The notes beneath the pieces are model-generated. The model had not been told where the DNA came from, searched no databases, and saw only the letters and a list, made by a program, of their open reading frames with translations. From Galdieria sulphuraria (lineage: Eukaryota > Rhodophyta > Bangiophyceae > Galdieriales > Galdieriaceae): a stretch of DNA of 64,000 nucleotides. How positions within the stretch are numbered: position 1 is the stretch's first letter; each line of letters opens with the position of its first letter. Made by a program: the position numbers and the translations under genes. The stretch is taken from assembly GCF_000341285.1 (NCBI RefSeq), contig NW_005178469.1, forward strand, positions 1-64,000, written 5' to 3'. Shown here in pieces: positions 1 to 11,900 of this stretch.

Positions 1-185
1 AGCAAACATAATATTTCATTTTAAACACAAGCGTTGATGATATATGAAGGATACAAAAATTTTACTCTTCAAGAGAATTCTCCAATATACTTCAAACTAG
101 TTATATGTGCAACTATAGTAGAACGGGCTGGAATGGTTTCATTTTTGAATCAAAAGATTTCATCGGCATCCAAGATGAATATCGA

Positions 186-1637
186 TTAATTCCTCATTCC
201 ATCTTGCGAAGTAGAAACAAAAACATCTTTGCCAATCTTATGCGTAAAGTAAGAGATAATGTTAACCAAGAAGTAAGTACTTACTGCTTCTTGAACAGAC
301 TGAAAGCCATCCCTTTGTAACAATTCAGAAAGTCCAATTTTGATTTTCCGAATAAGTGCAGGACCTTCATAGGCTTAAAATCGCATTATTTGCATCTTCA
401 GTAAATATAGCGAAGAAAGTGTTTCTTACCCAATGCAGTGTATAGTTCGATTAAGGAAGCACCCGCTCTTATCTTGTCATAAGCGTCTTCAGCGGAGGAT
501 ACACCTCCAACGCCAACGATAACCAGTCTTATTCAAGTTTTCATCTCAGTATAAGAAAAACTGCTATGATTACCTTCCATTTGTCATCCGATAAACCTTT
601 TGAATAATCGAGGTGGAAATATTTTTTAAAGGAGGACCACTCAGACCACCCTCCTGCATTGCCACTTGTTGTTCCAATAAGCCATGAGGTCTCTGAATAG
701 TTGTGTTGGAAATAACAATTCCATCCACCGAAAGTCGCATACAGGTAGTCACAATATCCTAACTTACAAAATGACGAATGAATAAAAAAAGTCGATTTGG
801 AAACATACAGCTAGCTCTTCATCCGTCAAGTCGGGAGATATCTTTACCAATATAGGCGGCCTTCCTTTCGGTGAAAGTTCTTTCAACGTGGCGTCTCGAA
901 TTGCAATGACATGTTCCAACAAATCAGCCAGTTGATTCTTCTGTTGGAGGTTTCGAAGACTAGGAGTATTCGGCGAGGAAATATTGATAACCAAGTAATC
1001 AGCAATATCTGCGAAAGCCACCACACCTTTTTCATAATCCAACTTGGCGTCTTCTGTATCCTTGTTTTTTCCTAAATTAACACCAACAACGCCCGGTTGT
1101 GCGGCGTGAATATGGACGAGACGTTTTCGCAATCTTTCGGAAACCACACTACTTCCAACTGAGTTAAAACCACATCGATTAATGACTGCTCGGTCTTTTT
1201 CTAGTCGAAATATTCGAGGTTTGGGGTTTCCTTCTTGTGGTTCAGGTGTTACTGAACCAACTTCCACAAATCCAAACCCAGCTGATAACATGGCATCGAC
1301 ACAATCTCCATGTTTATCGAATCCTGCTGCTAGACCGATAGGATTTTCGAATTGTCTTCCCCACACTTCGCAAGCAAGACCGGACTAGGAAGCGTTTAGT
1401 CTCCAAATCCAAAAGACACGAAAGAAGTCTACAGACCCAATCCTTTCCTTTATCCTTCGGAACGAGGCCATGTTTTGCGGCAAAAATGGCAAAGTCATGG
1501 GCTGATTCGGGGTCCAAAAGTTGAAGTGCGGGTTTTAGAACAGGCTCATAAAACTTATCTGCAAGAGTGTAAACTATCAACCCACTCGTTGTGATTACAA
1601 AAGTTCTTATTAGTCGAAACTTTAATCTCAACGCCAT
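186..1637 (-). CDS. Dihydroorotate dehydrogenase (quinone), mitochondrial, spliced
   Basis: Oxidises dihydroorotate to orotate in pyrimidine synthesis, passing electrons to quinone (class 2 family knowledge). The N-terminus has a basic stretch and a hydrophobic segment ([13 protein letters not shown]), as expected for an inner-membrane anchor. Visible family motifs are [36 protein letters not shown] and [13 protein letters not shown]. The gene has at least five short introns. The last, 237-284 (48 nt, GTAAGT donor), joins QEA to IGKDV and ends at a TAA at 186-188. One near 770 joins EELA to DIVTTC, and another near 540 joins NGR to LVIVG. The first intron (around 1390-1440) is clear from the frame change, but its exact donor is uncertain. 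The gene looks complete; the start is the ATG at 1637. Confidence 0.93.
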
Positions 1638-3165
1638 TGATTCAAAATGTCGTTGTGGCGAGTCACTTGCCTAAAAAGACTAGTTCCCAAATAGCTCAAA
1701 CATATCTAATCTAATCTTCGACTTGTAAATCAACATTGATTGATTGTTTCGTCGTCATCTTCGTAATCAAAGTTTTTGTGGTTTCTTAAGTGCCAAAAAT
1801 AATTTAAAACAGCCCAGCCCAGTTGTTTTAATACTTGTTAGTGTATTAACTTGCAAGGTGACAGAGCCAACTCTTCGACAGTTGGACCAATTTCTGTTAA
1901 TAAACAAAGCTTAAGTGTATTCAGAACTGAAGGGAAAAAAACAAACCTAGACAATAACACTTTGTGTAAAAAGATGGTTGCCATTGATTCTTTTCAAGAT
2001 ATTCTGGTGGTTTGAAACCGATTTACCTGTTGTATTCACAGTCCAAGTATTAAGGTTAGAAATGCAGGTTCCCAAGTCGTCCATTATCGACAATACTGAG
2101 GAGCATAGATCACACTGTTTGTTCTACCGGAAAAATTTAGTTTTCTGTAGGGCTACTGGAGCCTTAGGAAGTTGCACTAGATGAATATGTCAAGCACGTA
2201 GTCAAATTGTGTTTGGACATTATTTCACTTTGAAAATATTTCAAGTTTACAAGGAAAAAAACTTTATGATTCAATTGCAGCAAGCTTATGTAGAAGAGCT
2301 ATCTGCCTGGAAGAAGTGTTTTTTGTTTCTCAAAACAGATCGGACATTTTCTTTAGATTCATTTTTGTGGCATCTATCTGAACACTCCATACTGCTACAT
2401 ACGGCAATTTGAAAGTAAAATCGCAATAATAAGCATCGACATTCTGCACAGTATTCAAAATGTTAAATTTTTAGCTCGTAGGGGCGATGACTGAATAAGT
2501 CGAGAATATTTTGGCCATGGAAAGAAAGCGTGCATCTAGCAAGTTGGTATATTTCCAAAAGTCGTATTGAATTTTCGAAAAGAGTCTTTGCAAGTTTTCA
2601 CTATTTATGCAATTCTAATTCGAATTCTCTCCCATTTCGATTTCAAAGTCGAAACTTTACTTGGTGCCTTCACATTTAATGGTTTCTTCTTTCCAGAGGG
2701 ACTCTTGTTTATAGCTTGTCGTTGTTATGTAGAAGATGTACTACTAGTAACCAATGAAGTCGAAGAAGTTCATGGGTGAATACCTTTGTATAAAGGTGTA
2801 AAAGTGATATATAAACTTGAAAGGCATCTTCCCTAGAATAGACTCAGAAACATCGAAAAACTAAGATTCTAACCACTAATCACTTGGAACAGATATTTTG
2901 CTCTATTTTAAACAAAGGCACAAGTACTTACAAGTTTTCAACTTGTATAGTATGAAACTGAAACTCTATATTATGGCATTTTCCTCAGCCATTTCTCTCA
3001 TCTGAAAGCTATCACTTGAAAAGACATGACCCAGAAGAAATATGAATATAGATGAAACAATAGCAAATCAGAACATCTTTATATTATATAAATGAAAAAT
3101 AGCGAGCAAACATTCCCGTGCTTCTTTGGCACGATTCATCAAACATAAAAGTCAAGATAAACATT
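1638..3165. other. Gene-poor 1.5 kb with unresolved exon-like open frames
   Basis: No gene is confidently supported. On the plus strand, open stretches at about 1975-2184 and 2270-2412 have coding-like composition (QQAYVEELSAWKKC; EVALDEYVKHVVKLCLD). They need introns that I could not place cleanly. On the minus strand, a Lys-rich open stretch at about 2605-2740 (KSPSGKKKPLNVKAPSKV) ends in TAA at 2605-2607 and could be a last exon of a small basic protein. The two readings do not overlap much, so there may be one small gene on each strand, or none. Confidence 0.3.
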
Positions 3166-4004
3166 CTATCCATAATAATTCTCTTGTTGAGCTTCTTCAA
3201 CTTGCTGAACTTGTTGCGCTTCCTGTTCGACTTGTTGCTCTTCCTGTTGAGCCAGCTGTTGTGCCTGCTCCTCTTGAACTTGTTGGGTTATACATGCTTG
3301 GGTGTATTGAACACATTTTAATTTTGGAATTTGGCAACATTGCTGCAGTTTTACCAGCTTGTATTCTTGACATGGATAGTAAATCTAGTGTAACTGTTAA
3401 CTATATGAGCAGCATAGGAAAGGTACCTCAATACCTGAGTTTGACATGGATAACTCACAGATTGTTGATAAGAAAGTTGACAGTACTATAAATCATAGCC
3501 CTTTCAATATATGACTATAAAAAAAATATTAATGACATACCTGCTGACAAACCTGTTCTTGTTGATAATTCTGCTGTTCATACTCTTGTTCACAGCAAAC
3601 TTCCTTATATTTCGTCACATATTTATAACAGGTAGTTGGCATTGCGGTCACACATTGAGACAAATACGGAGCCTATTACATTAATAAATCTTGAAGTCTT
3701 TACTATAGACTGGGTCCTTCTACCTGTGTTTGAGTATAAATACAACTTTGAGTTTGAATTTGTGTGGCAGTAACACAGATCTACAAAGTAAAAAAGGTTA
3801 CTTCATGACACCATTTGACTATAGTTGGTACTAAAACTTCACCTTTTGACATTGTTGCGTCTGAGTAGGCGAAACTGTGTATCCTCTGTCAACGGGGATT
3901 ACTTTTTCCTCTGTTACTGCATAAACCGTACAAATTATACTGAACAGTAAGACAATACTAGCTGCCAAGGAAGACTGCAGAATTCGTTGGTTACTTTGCT
4001 GCAT
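3166..4004 (-). CDS. Secreted Cys/Gln-rich protein, five symmetric exons
   Basis: I do not recognise a family. Splicing five exons gives about 200 residues. A good signal peptide opens it (start near MQQSNQRILQ, hydrophobic core SIVLLFSIICTVYA). A Cys- and Gln-rich body follows, with CYKYVTKYKEVCCEQEYEQQ and LQQCCQIPKLKCV. The tail is almost entirely Gln/Glu/Val/Ala and ends QENYYG before TAG. All four introns are short and fall between codons (phase 0), so every internal exon could be lost or duplicated without a frame change. A long plus-strand ORF here is the mirror image of the Gln-rich exon. An extracellular or cell-wall role is inferred from the signal peptide and paired cysteines only. 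Confidence 0.78.
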
Positions 4005-6429
4005 CTCAAATCAGTAAAAATGCTAATAAATGAGTTGAAGATTATCTTCCTTTATAGAAAAAGATTTGCCTTTCATGAGATAATCTGTCGCTTGCTTTGA
4101 ATCGACATGACAGATTCATTGAATCGCTGTCTTTTTAGATAGAATCATTCGATCCTGAATTTCTAGAACGTCATCTTTCTTTCCAGATTGTCGATTCATC
4201 GAGATTGAGAGAAATTCGTCTATCACTTTGGCTTTATAGGAGGCCTCAGCACAAATTGGAAATTCGAGTAAACCTAAGCTCAACTTTGTTTTTCTGTCGC
4301 AACAATCTTAGTTTTAACTGATTCCTTCCTTGTAACTTGAACGAAAACAATACGGTCTTCATAACAACAGGAACAAGATACAATCAACAGTACTCACGCC
4401 AGCAACAACGGATGTTTACGAAGGATCTTCTGTTACGTCATTTTTCCTATTCTTAAATATTCAAAGATACAGCAATGTACAAAAACCAATTTAACGAAGC
4501 ATTTAAAGAATAATGAGACCAAACTATGCCTTAATAGCTATAAAGTAGCCTGACGAAACTTTCACTTTTATTTTCCTTTAGTGAAATTCCACTCGTTTCC
4601 TTTTAGGGAAAATATTTTTTCTGCTAGAAGGCGCTTGAAATATGTTGCAGATGCTTCTTGCTATCCTTTTTCAAGGGAATTTTTAGGCCGGTATCCCTTT
4701 TGTAATCTTTACGCACAAACTGTAATGGAGACAAAGACTGGAACAGGACCTAGTCAGTTTAACAACAATCTCATACGAGAACCCTTTTTTGACGATGGAC
4801 TGTAAGCAACTCAGCTTGGATATGACCGTTATCATTCTTTCTACGAAGAAGTTGCTTAGAATGACTAGAAGTTACAATATCTGTGAATGTTTTGCTTCTT
4901 TGTGATAGGCAAAAAGGTTATTGACTTTTGTGAAATTGAACCTTCAAGTTTAATTATCGCTCACAAACTTATCGTCGACGTGATTATATAATGAGATAGT
5001 AGTTTGAGAGTATTTTCTCAGTTGTTCTTTTGCAGTCACAAAGGTTATTCGAATTTGGAATTGCTTCCTAGTCGTAGAAGTTTCTTGAGTCGTCGTTTAT
5101 TAATATTCTCCACTCATTTTTATGTTTAAGGTGACCCTCTGTAAACTTTAGATAGGCAGAAAGTAGGTTGGAATTTATCTATAATAGTCACAAAGCGGTA
5201 TGCTCTTCTTGCTTTCCGACGTTTATAGATTTCATTTAGAGAACTCTGTGATTTTTAATCTCAAAGTAAAATGTTAAACAAACTGTATGAGTCAACGACT
5301 CAATTCGCGAGATCCAAGCGTTTTGAAACTGAAACAGCAGAGGACGAATTACTTTTCTTTCAACACGAATGGCGCAAAGGATTACTCTCATCGTTTAAGA
5401 TACAAAATTTTGCTCGGTTTCTAAAAAAATTGGAACAATTCAATAATTTATTCTTGCAATTCTATGAAAAGTCTTTGCGCATTGGACTGAACTCATTTGA
5501 CCCGAATTGATAGAACTGCTAGAAAATTCGACTCCAAAGTTACAAAACAATTGTTTTTTGTAGGATTATCAGACATTCGAACCAATTCCAGATTTTGCGA
5601 TTGAAGAAGCTTCTACAAAACAGGTATATGCTGTCACATTGTTCCATAAAAGCACTGCTTCATAACTATACTTTTTGCAAATGATGGGAACTTTTGATGT
5701 CTAAATAAGCTTCAATATCGAAGCCAATTCAACTATAGGCGCAATGTTTAATGGCAGTTTTTTGAATATCGAACGACTGCCAAGCGGAAGATAAGAAGAC
5801 ATTGTAAAATATCCACTTGTGCTCAGTCTAAACACTGCAGGTGAAAGTTGGAATTGAACTAAAAATTTTATCGCAACTGTGACTCAAAGTTTGAGAGTTA
5901 CATATTCAAATCTTTAGCACCTGAACTCACAGAAGTATCATTTTGCATCAGCATGTTAGTTTGAGGAACCATCCATTAGATTGAGACAGTTCAAATATGC
6001 AACTTGCTTAATCAAACGTTCTCTGTGAGAGATAAGATATAGTCATATTGCCAAATATTCAATATATGGGACAAAGCATTTTCATAAAATAGAACTGTTC
6101 GGCTATGCCTTATCTGTTCGAAAGGTTAGCGTTTTGCCCTCTACGTATTTTCATATTAAATTACTGTCGTTGAAACAGGGAAAAGGCATTCAATGGAGTT
6201 TATAATATCCTTATAGAAGTAAACTTAGTTTTCTCATTCAAAATCCCTTAATATTTTTACAGGGCGACTATATTGTAAATATGATAAGAATTGCGACTTT
6301 TTAAATGCTCGCAAAATTTGTTTCTGTCAATTGGAATGAAGTTGAATTTGAAAGAATATATTTGAATTTTGTCTTAGCTCGTGGGAGACGCTGAAGCGAG
6401 ATCTCATTTTAGACAGCTTGTTCCTCTGT
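4005..6429. other. Weakly coding 2.4 kb upstream of the kinase
   Basis: Several open stretches look coding, but no full gene could be assembled. At 5271-5510 (+) an ATG-led frame reads MLNKLYESTTQFARSKRF and continues through FARFLKKLEQFNNLFLQFYEK. About 5563-5624 holds DYQTFEPIPDFAIEEASTKQ followed by a GTATAT donor. At 4724-4801 (+) a frame starting METKTGTGPSQFNNN ends at a GTAAGC donor. Some of these may be 5' exons of the downstream kinase, whose reading frame stays open upstream of its first ATG to an acceptor ending at 6377. Around 4005-4580 I see nothing I can support. Confidence 0.35.
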
Positions 6430-8031
6430 ATGCAAAGTTGTCCAAGCCAAAGAAAAGAAGGAACTTTCAAAGCAAAGATAGATGAAATAGATGAGCTTGA
6501 ACCGCCAGATTACGAAGTCTCTTCCGTCAGAAGAGAAAAATTCCAAAGGTACCTGGAGCAAAGTGTTCAGTTGAATACCGTCAACGAACCGTCACAGTTG
6601 TGCCATTCAGACCTGGAGTGTAAAGAAAGTAACAATTTTGCTGTGCTTAACTCTCTTTTCCACCAGCTGTCATTCTCTGGAAAGGTTTCGGATTTCCAGT
6701 CAACTTCTGATTCGTCCAACGTAAGTGTTGAACAACGAAGAGAAAAGCCCTCTGCGAGAGTTTCTTTATTGGAAAAGATGGCAGCTCTTCTTTGCGGCGT
6801 AGAAGTTAGTTGGAAATACAGGATTCTTTGGAAGAATAGAGCAAAACTGCTATTAGACGAAGGTTTAGAAAATATATTATTGGAACCTTTAAACGGAGGG
6901 AACACGATTGTTCGTGTGATCCCATTTGAGAATATTTTGTATTTTGAACACAAGCAAAATTATGTTTCATTTTCATTGAAATGGGGAGAAAAGATACGGT
7001 TACTTTTCATAAAGGAAGAGAATGCCTCATATTTCTATCATTCATTGGTTAGGTTGCTTTCTCAAAGCCTTAAGTCAGAAGATTGTAAGAAATCTCATAT
7101 GAATAGTTTTTCGGAGTGGGTGGATGGCAGTTGGAAGAACAAACCATTGCTTCAAAAGCGAGTTCTCAATCATGATATTATTCTATTGCAGAAGATTGGA
7201 CAAGGCAAATATGGAAAAGTGAAATTGTCCTTTTCTATTCGTCGTAGAAGATTTGTTGCAGTAAAGAAAATATACAAACAGAAGCTACTAAGCTCTTTTC
7301 AGACGAAGACTGGCGTGGAGAAATTGTTGACTGAATGCAAAGTCATGATGAAACTTCGCCATCCAAATATTTTGAGATTGTACGAACTGTACGATGACCC
7401 AAAACTAAACTGTTTCTATTTAGTGATGGAGTATGCATGCCGAGGACCCATAATGCGTTTACAAGACAACCGAAATGTTACGACTTTAAAGGAAGATGTA
7501 TTGAGAAGAATAATATTTCAGGTTGTTCAGGCCTTGTGTTATATACATAGCCAAGGAATAACGCATAATGATTTGAAGCCTGATAATATCTTAATGTGCA
7601 ACAATCTTGTGGTAAAACTTGGTGACTTTGGTGAGAGTGACTACTTTTCAGATTCGGAGAGCAACAATGATTGGCCTACAAGGTTACAAGGAACACCAGC
7701 AATGTGTGCTCCGGAGCTTTGTTTAACTTCAGACAAATGTCCCTCTACAAGTTTTCAATACCGTTTTGCACCAGATGTTTGGTCATTGGGAGCTACAACC
7801 TTCTTTCTTGCTACTGGACATATTCCATTTGAGGGACAAAATTTGTTTGAAATGTACGAGTTCATCTGTGTAAAGCCTCTTATATTTCCACAAAGTCCCA
7901 GATTGTCAGATAGCCTGCAAAGCTTTATTCGGCATGCAATGACAAAGGATCCTCCTGGAAGACCCACTATATTTGAACTTCAGGAGCATCCTTGGTTACA
8001 AGCTTCCATTTCTCATGACAAGAAAAGATAA
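6430..8031 (+). CDS. CaMKK/GRIK-like Ser/Thr protein kinase with PH-like region
   Basis: From the ATG at 6430 the C-terminal half is a protein kinase. It has the glycine loop GQGKYGKVK (from residue 257), catalytic Lys in VAVKK (279), catalytic loop HNDLKPDN with Asp 381, DFG at 399-401 and APE at 427-429 after RLQGTPAMC. The layout resembles the CaMKK/Elm1/GRIK group that activates AMPK/SnRK1-type kinases (family inference). The usual HRD is HND, so it is a non-RD kinase. Before the kinase domain, about residues 115-215 read like a PH-like fold (PFENILYFEHKQNYVSFSL). The frame is open upstream to a possible acceptor at 6377 (SSWETLKRDLILDSLF), so the true start may lie in an upstream exon. 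Confidence 0.85.
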   Translation: MQSCPSQRKEGTFKAKIDEIDELEPPDYEVSSVRREKFQRYLEQSVQLNTVNEPSQLCHSDLECKESNNFAVLNSLFHQLSFSGKVSDFQSTSDSSNVSVEQRREKPSARVSLLEKMAALLCGVEVSWKYRILWKNRAKLLLDEGLENILLEPLNGGNTIVRVIPFENILYFEHKQNYVSFSLKWGEKIRLLFIKEENASYFYHSLVRLLSQSLKSEDCKKSHMNSFSEWVDGSWKNKPLLQKRVLNHDIILLQKIGQGKYGKVKLSFSIRRRRFVAVKKIYKQKLLSSFQTKTGVEKLLTECKVMMKLRHPNILRLYELYDDPKLNCFYLVMEYACRGPIMRLQDNRNVTTLKEDVLRRIIFQVVQALCYIHSQGITHNDLKPDNILMCNNLVVKLGDFGESDYFSDSESNNDWPTRLQGTPAMCAPELCLTSDKCPSTSFQYRFAPDVWSLGATTFFLATGHIPFEGQNLFEMYEFICVKPLIFPQSPRLSDSLQSFIRHAMTKDPPGRPTIFELQEHPWLQASISHDKKR

Positions 8032-8089
8032 ATAGGTTCCAACTATATTATGAAACAACAACGAAAAGATAAACCATGAACAGAACAAC

Positions 8090-8893
8090 TCATTTATCTT
8101 TCTTTCCATCGCCATAGTCCGCGTTCGCCCGTTTGCTATTCGCTGACATAAACTAACATTAGATGGCTATATGAGACAGTTTAACATACAAAACTAACCT
8201 TGTCGATACGTCGAAGACGTGTTCTCGCCTTGATTCCAGTGCCTTCTAAGCAAAGTCGAACCTTGAAACTCCTCTGAATTGCTTCGCCTTGCAACCGCTA
8301 CTTCATCTGTATTTGGAACTGAACTGTAACCGTCCGACCTGATAGGTTGTACTCCCGCGATACTGTTTGTTCCCGAGCCATCTCCAAGATAGGATTCATA
8401 GAGTTCCCAGAACTTTGCCTTTGCGGCTGTTTCCAACGGTCGTTCATTATTCAATAACTTGCACAAGGAAGCTCTTACCTCTACCATACAACTTTAACTT
8501 GTCCATTAAAGGAGGCTGCGCTGCATCTGGATCCCCACCTGTTTGAGACACTGCTTGTCTTTGGGCAGTGTTTTCTCTTTCGAAAGCACTTTGCAAGGCA
8601 CGAGCCAAACGTTCGTCCTCCTCTACTTGAGCTATCCGCGCAGCAACCTCTGCAGCGTCTTCGGCTGTTATCTTTGGTGATGAGACTGAAGTCTTTTCAG
8701 AAAGGATGTAGTCGACGGTTCGTTGAACTGAAAAACTGTTGGCTTCTAAGGCGTTTGATAACTCTGCATGTGACAAGTTTGGAAACATGGCAACTAAGCT
8801 GTCGATAGCCTCCTTGTGTTGTTCATTTTGTCTAGATATACTTTGCGCCTCTCCACTACCTGATGGCTGTCTGGTGCTACCCAGTTCTGTCAT
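8090..8893 (-). CDS. CUE-domain ubiquitin-binding protein
   Basis: Residues about 27-65 form a CUE domain, with the hallmark MFP (AMFPNLSHAELSNAL) and VDYIL. A charged helix (EDERLARALQSAFEREN) follows, then a low-complexity Ser/Gly-rich tail. An intron of 52 nt after KLYGR joins to AAKAKFWELYESYL. A second intron of about 57 nt at the end replaces an apparent stop after TYRQG and adds the basic tail ANSKRANADYGDGKKDK, giving a stop at 8090-8092. CUE domains bind ubiquitin and act in ER-associated degradation, trafficking or autophagy; which applies here is not visible. It lies 55 bp downstream of clathrin on the same strand and converges with the kinase at 57 bp. Confidence 0.85.
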
Positions 8894-8948
8894 TCAGAGA
8901 CGACAGAATTTAGAACAAAATCACAATTTTTATTAAAAACAATCCACA

Positions 8949-11900
8949 CTACGAAGAACGAGAAGGCTGGAAGTTCATTTGACTGTTCCAAGTCCCAGGT
9001 GCCGGAGGTAAACTAAGTAAACCACTCTGGGAATATGCAGAAGGTCCGTTTCCAAAAGGTCCATATCCCAGCATGGGTGTCTGTTGGGTTGGTTGTAATC
9101 CTTGAATAACTATAGAAGGATCCTCATTAATTTCTGCTTCCTGTGCTTGCTGTTTTTCTTTCTTGCGCTGGAGTTGTGCAGCTCTTTCACTTTCCAGTCT
9201 GCTCAATCTCGAGGTAAGATCATGTAATTTTTGAATCATATAAGGCATAGTGAAGTCAGTAGCTTGATGCTGCCAACTCAATTCCAATGCTACATCAGCA
9301 CGAATAATCTCGTAACAGGAATACAAACAGAATGAAAAACACTCTGGCCGATTGTTGTGTAAAAAGAATCTCGCAAGGTTCTCTGCCATTTCCGAATTTC
9401 CACTGTCTGCTGCAGTTGCAACAGCATCACGAAAGAGACTATCTTTCTTACACAGCTCTAATGCCTTTTCATGTCTTCCGGTTCGACAATACAAATCAAC
9501 AGCAACACGTCTCATTTCTACCAATTCGTGTTGTTCCAATAATCTTGCAAGTTCCGATTGGTCGAAGTTATCATATTTCTGGATGGACTGTCTAAGACTA
9601 GCTATGTCTTCCTCATCGACAAATATATCATGAAGTGCTTCATTGACTGTAGCAATATTGTTCTCTTGAACTTTCATTAAGAAAGGTTTGACAATTGGCA
9701 GATAGCCCAATGGACCCATTTCTTGTTCACCTGCACGACGCACAATATATACTACACGACCAGAATCGATTTTCGTGGAAATCAACGAAAGAAGCTCGTT
9801 CAGTAAGTTGGGATGTTCATCCAAATAAAATTCCACCGAACGATATAATATTTCAGTGTTTGTGACTTTTGACATGACTTCTGTGAAACCTGAATGTGAC
9901 CAACAGGAAGGTGAGTGATTCATCATAATATTAGCAGCATTATCCAACTCGTCATAACGAATATATAAGAAGCAAAGTTCTGGCCACTGAGAAGCAGCCT
10001 CCGTAGCTCGAATCAAACGGGGAATGCTACAACGTTGCCACCACATCTTTAAGTGGTCCATCAAAGACTCTTCACGATATTTAGAGTAGAGTATTCCAAG
10101 TTCCGTAAAGATGCCCGCATGAGCTCGTTCTAAAGAAACTCCACCTTCTAGTAGTTCTATAGCCGCTTCGAAATAGCCAAGATTTTGATAAAACTGCAAT
10201 ATCTCGTCCAACTCTTCCGGTTCAACAATAATATGAAGACCACAAACTTGTGCATGATGAAGTTCTTCAGCTTCTAGACACGCATAACAAACTAGTTTCC
10301 ATGTCTTCAGACGATCTGCTTTCTTTGCGGCTTCAACAGCTCCGGAATAGTCTCCAAGACATACAAGAACGGGTGCTAATTTGGCAAAATTACCAATTTT
10401 ACTAAATAAGATTTTAGCCGCATTAAATCGTTGCTCATCAAAACAACGATCGCCAACTTCCTCTAAATTGGCAGAATTAGCACCAGCAACAAATTCTTCC
10501 ATTTCATTCAAACGGTCACAAACACAGAAAGCATAGACTAGTTCAGTATCCACAAATACAAGATCTTTCACTTTGGTTCTCGCCATATGTAAGAATTTGA
10601 TGACTGCTTCAAATGCCGATTGATCTCCATCTGTTGCTCTCGCTGCTTCTACTACTTTTTGATAGGGTGCAGGGTCTTTAGCTCTTAACAAAGCATTCAC
10701 ACCGCCAACAACATCTCCATGTTCTAATCTTGCAATGCCAAGTTTACTCCAAACCATTGGTGAGTTGACTTTCTCTGCAAACTCCGTTGCGCGGTTCAAA
10801 TCTCCAATTTGTTCCAACAAAACGTCTACTGCAGCCTCTGGTTGCTTAAACTTGCAATAAATCTCAAAGGCTTCTTCATACAATCCTGCATCAATGGCGA
10901 CAGGTGCGATATCCATGCCATCGAAATTATCCAATTTTCGAACATAATCCATCACTCTCGATGTATCTGACTTTATAGCAGTAAGAATCAACAAGTTTTG
11001 CAAGTTTCGGTTGTTGGCAAAAGAACCACTGCCACGAAGAACAAGTTTTTCCAATAGCTCAATCAACTCGTGAGGTAGATCTGCTGTCATAAAAGCTTTT
11101 ACTGCGACTGAAATTCTCTCNNNNNNNNNNNNNNNNNNNNGCGATATATGCGAAATATGGATCCCTCTTCTCGCAATAAGGACCAACAACCAGGGGATCA
11201 TAATAAGAGTTCGTCTCTAAAAAGTGTTCAGGATTAATGTTGCAGTCTACATAAACTTTTGCTAGAGCAGAATGAACAGAGGATTCCGTAGAACCATCTG
11301 CAACCTTGGCTTCTAAAAATTGCAACAATATCTTTAAACGTCCGCTCCGTTCAACCTCATTTACAAGTTCATCTACTGGAACTAAATTCTTCACCGACTG
11401 CAACAAATCTTTGATAAAGTATTCCTCAACGTCAAGATCTATCAGAGCCCCAATCACTTGAGGAGTCTTTGCTGGATTGACTCGTTGTACATAGCCTTCA
11501 ATAAACTTAAGTTGATTGTTCTTTACCATATATCGGATCAGCTCAGGAATGTATCCAAAACGATCACAGACATTAATAAGAGGCCTGGGATCCTTTGGTC
11601 TCATATCCATTAAAAAATCTTTCACCTTTTCTGGATCATAAAAGTTACTTTCTCTAGTAACTCTTTCAGCTTCGTGGAATTGACCCAATTTGATTGCAGT
11701 TTCTATATATTTGAAATGAACGTCGGGGTCTTCCGAGTAGTTTACTATACCACCCAAGAAATAAAATACGCCTTCTGTAAGACCTCGCTCTTCAAACAAG
11801 GATATCACTCGTTGAGGGCCAAGCTGATCTGCATAGTTGCTAGCTATTTGAGCACATAACTGCGAATTCCCTCTTGGATTGACTCTGAGAAGCTCCTTTA

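Noticed and set aside
105-320. 71-codon plus-strand ORF at the left edge
   Set aside because: It is antisense to the last two exons and intron of dihydroorotate dehydrogenase, which are clear on the minus strand.
3126-3491. 121-codon Leu/Val-rich plus-strand ORF resembling a membrane protein
   Set aside because: It is the mirror of the CAA/GAA-rich exon of the minus-strand secreted protein; CAA-type codons read backwards give Leu and Val.
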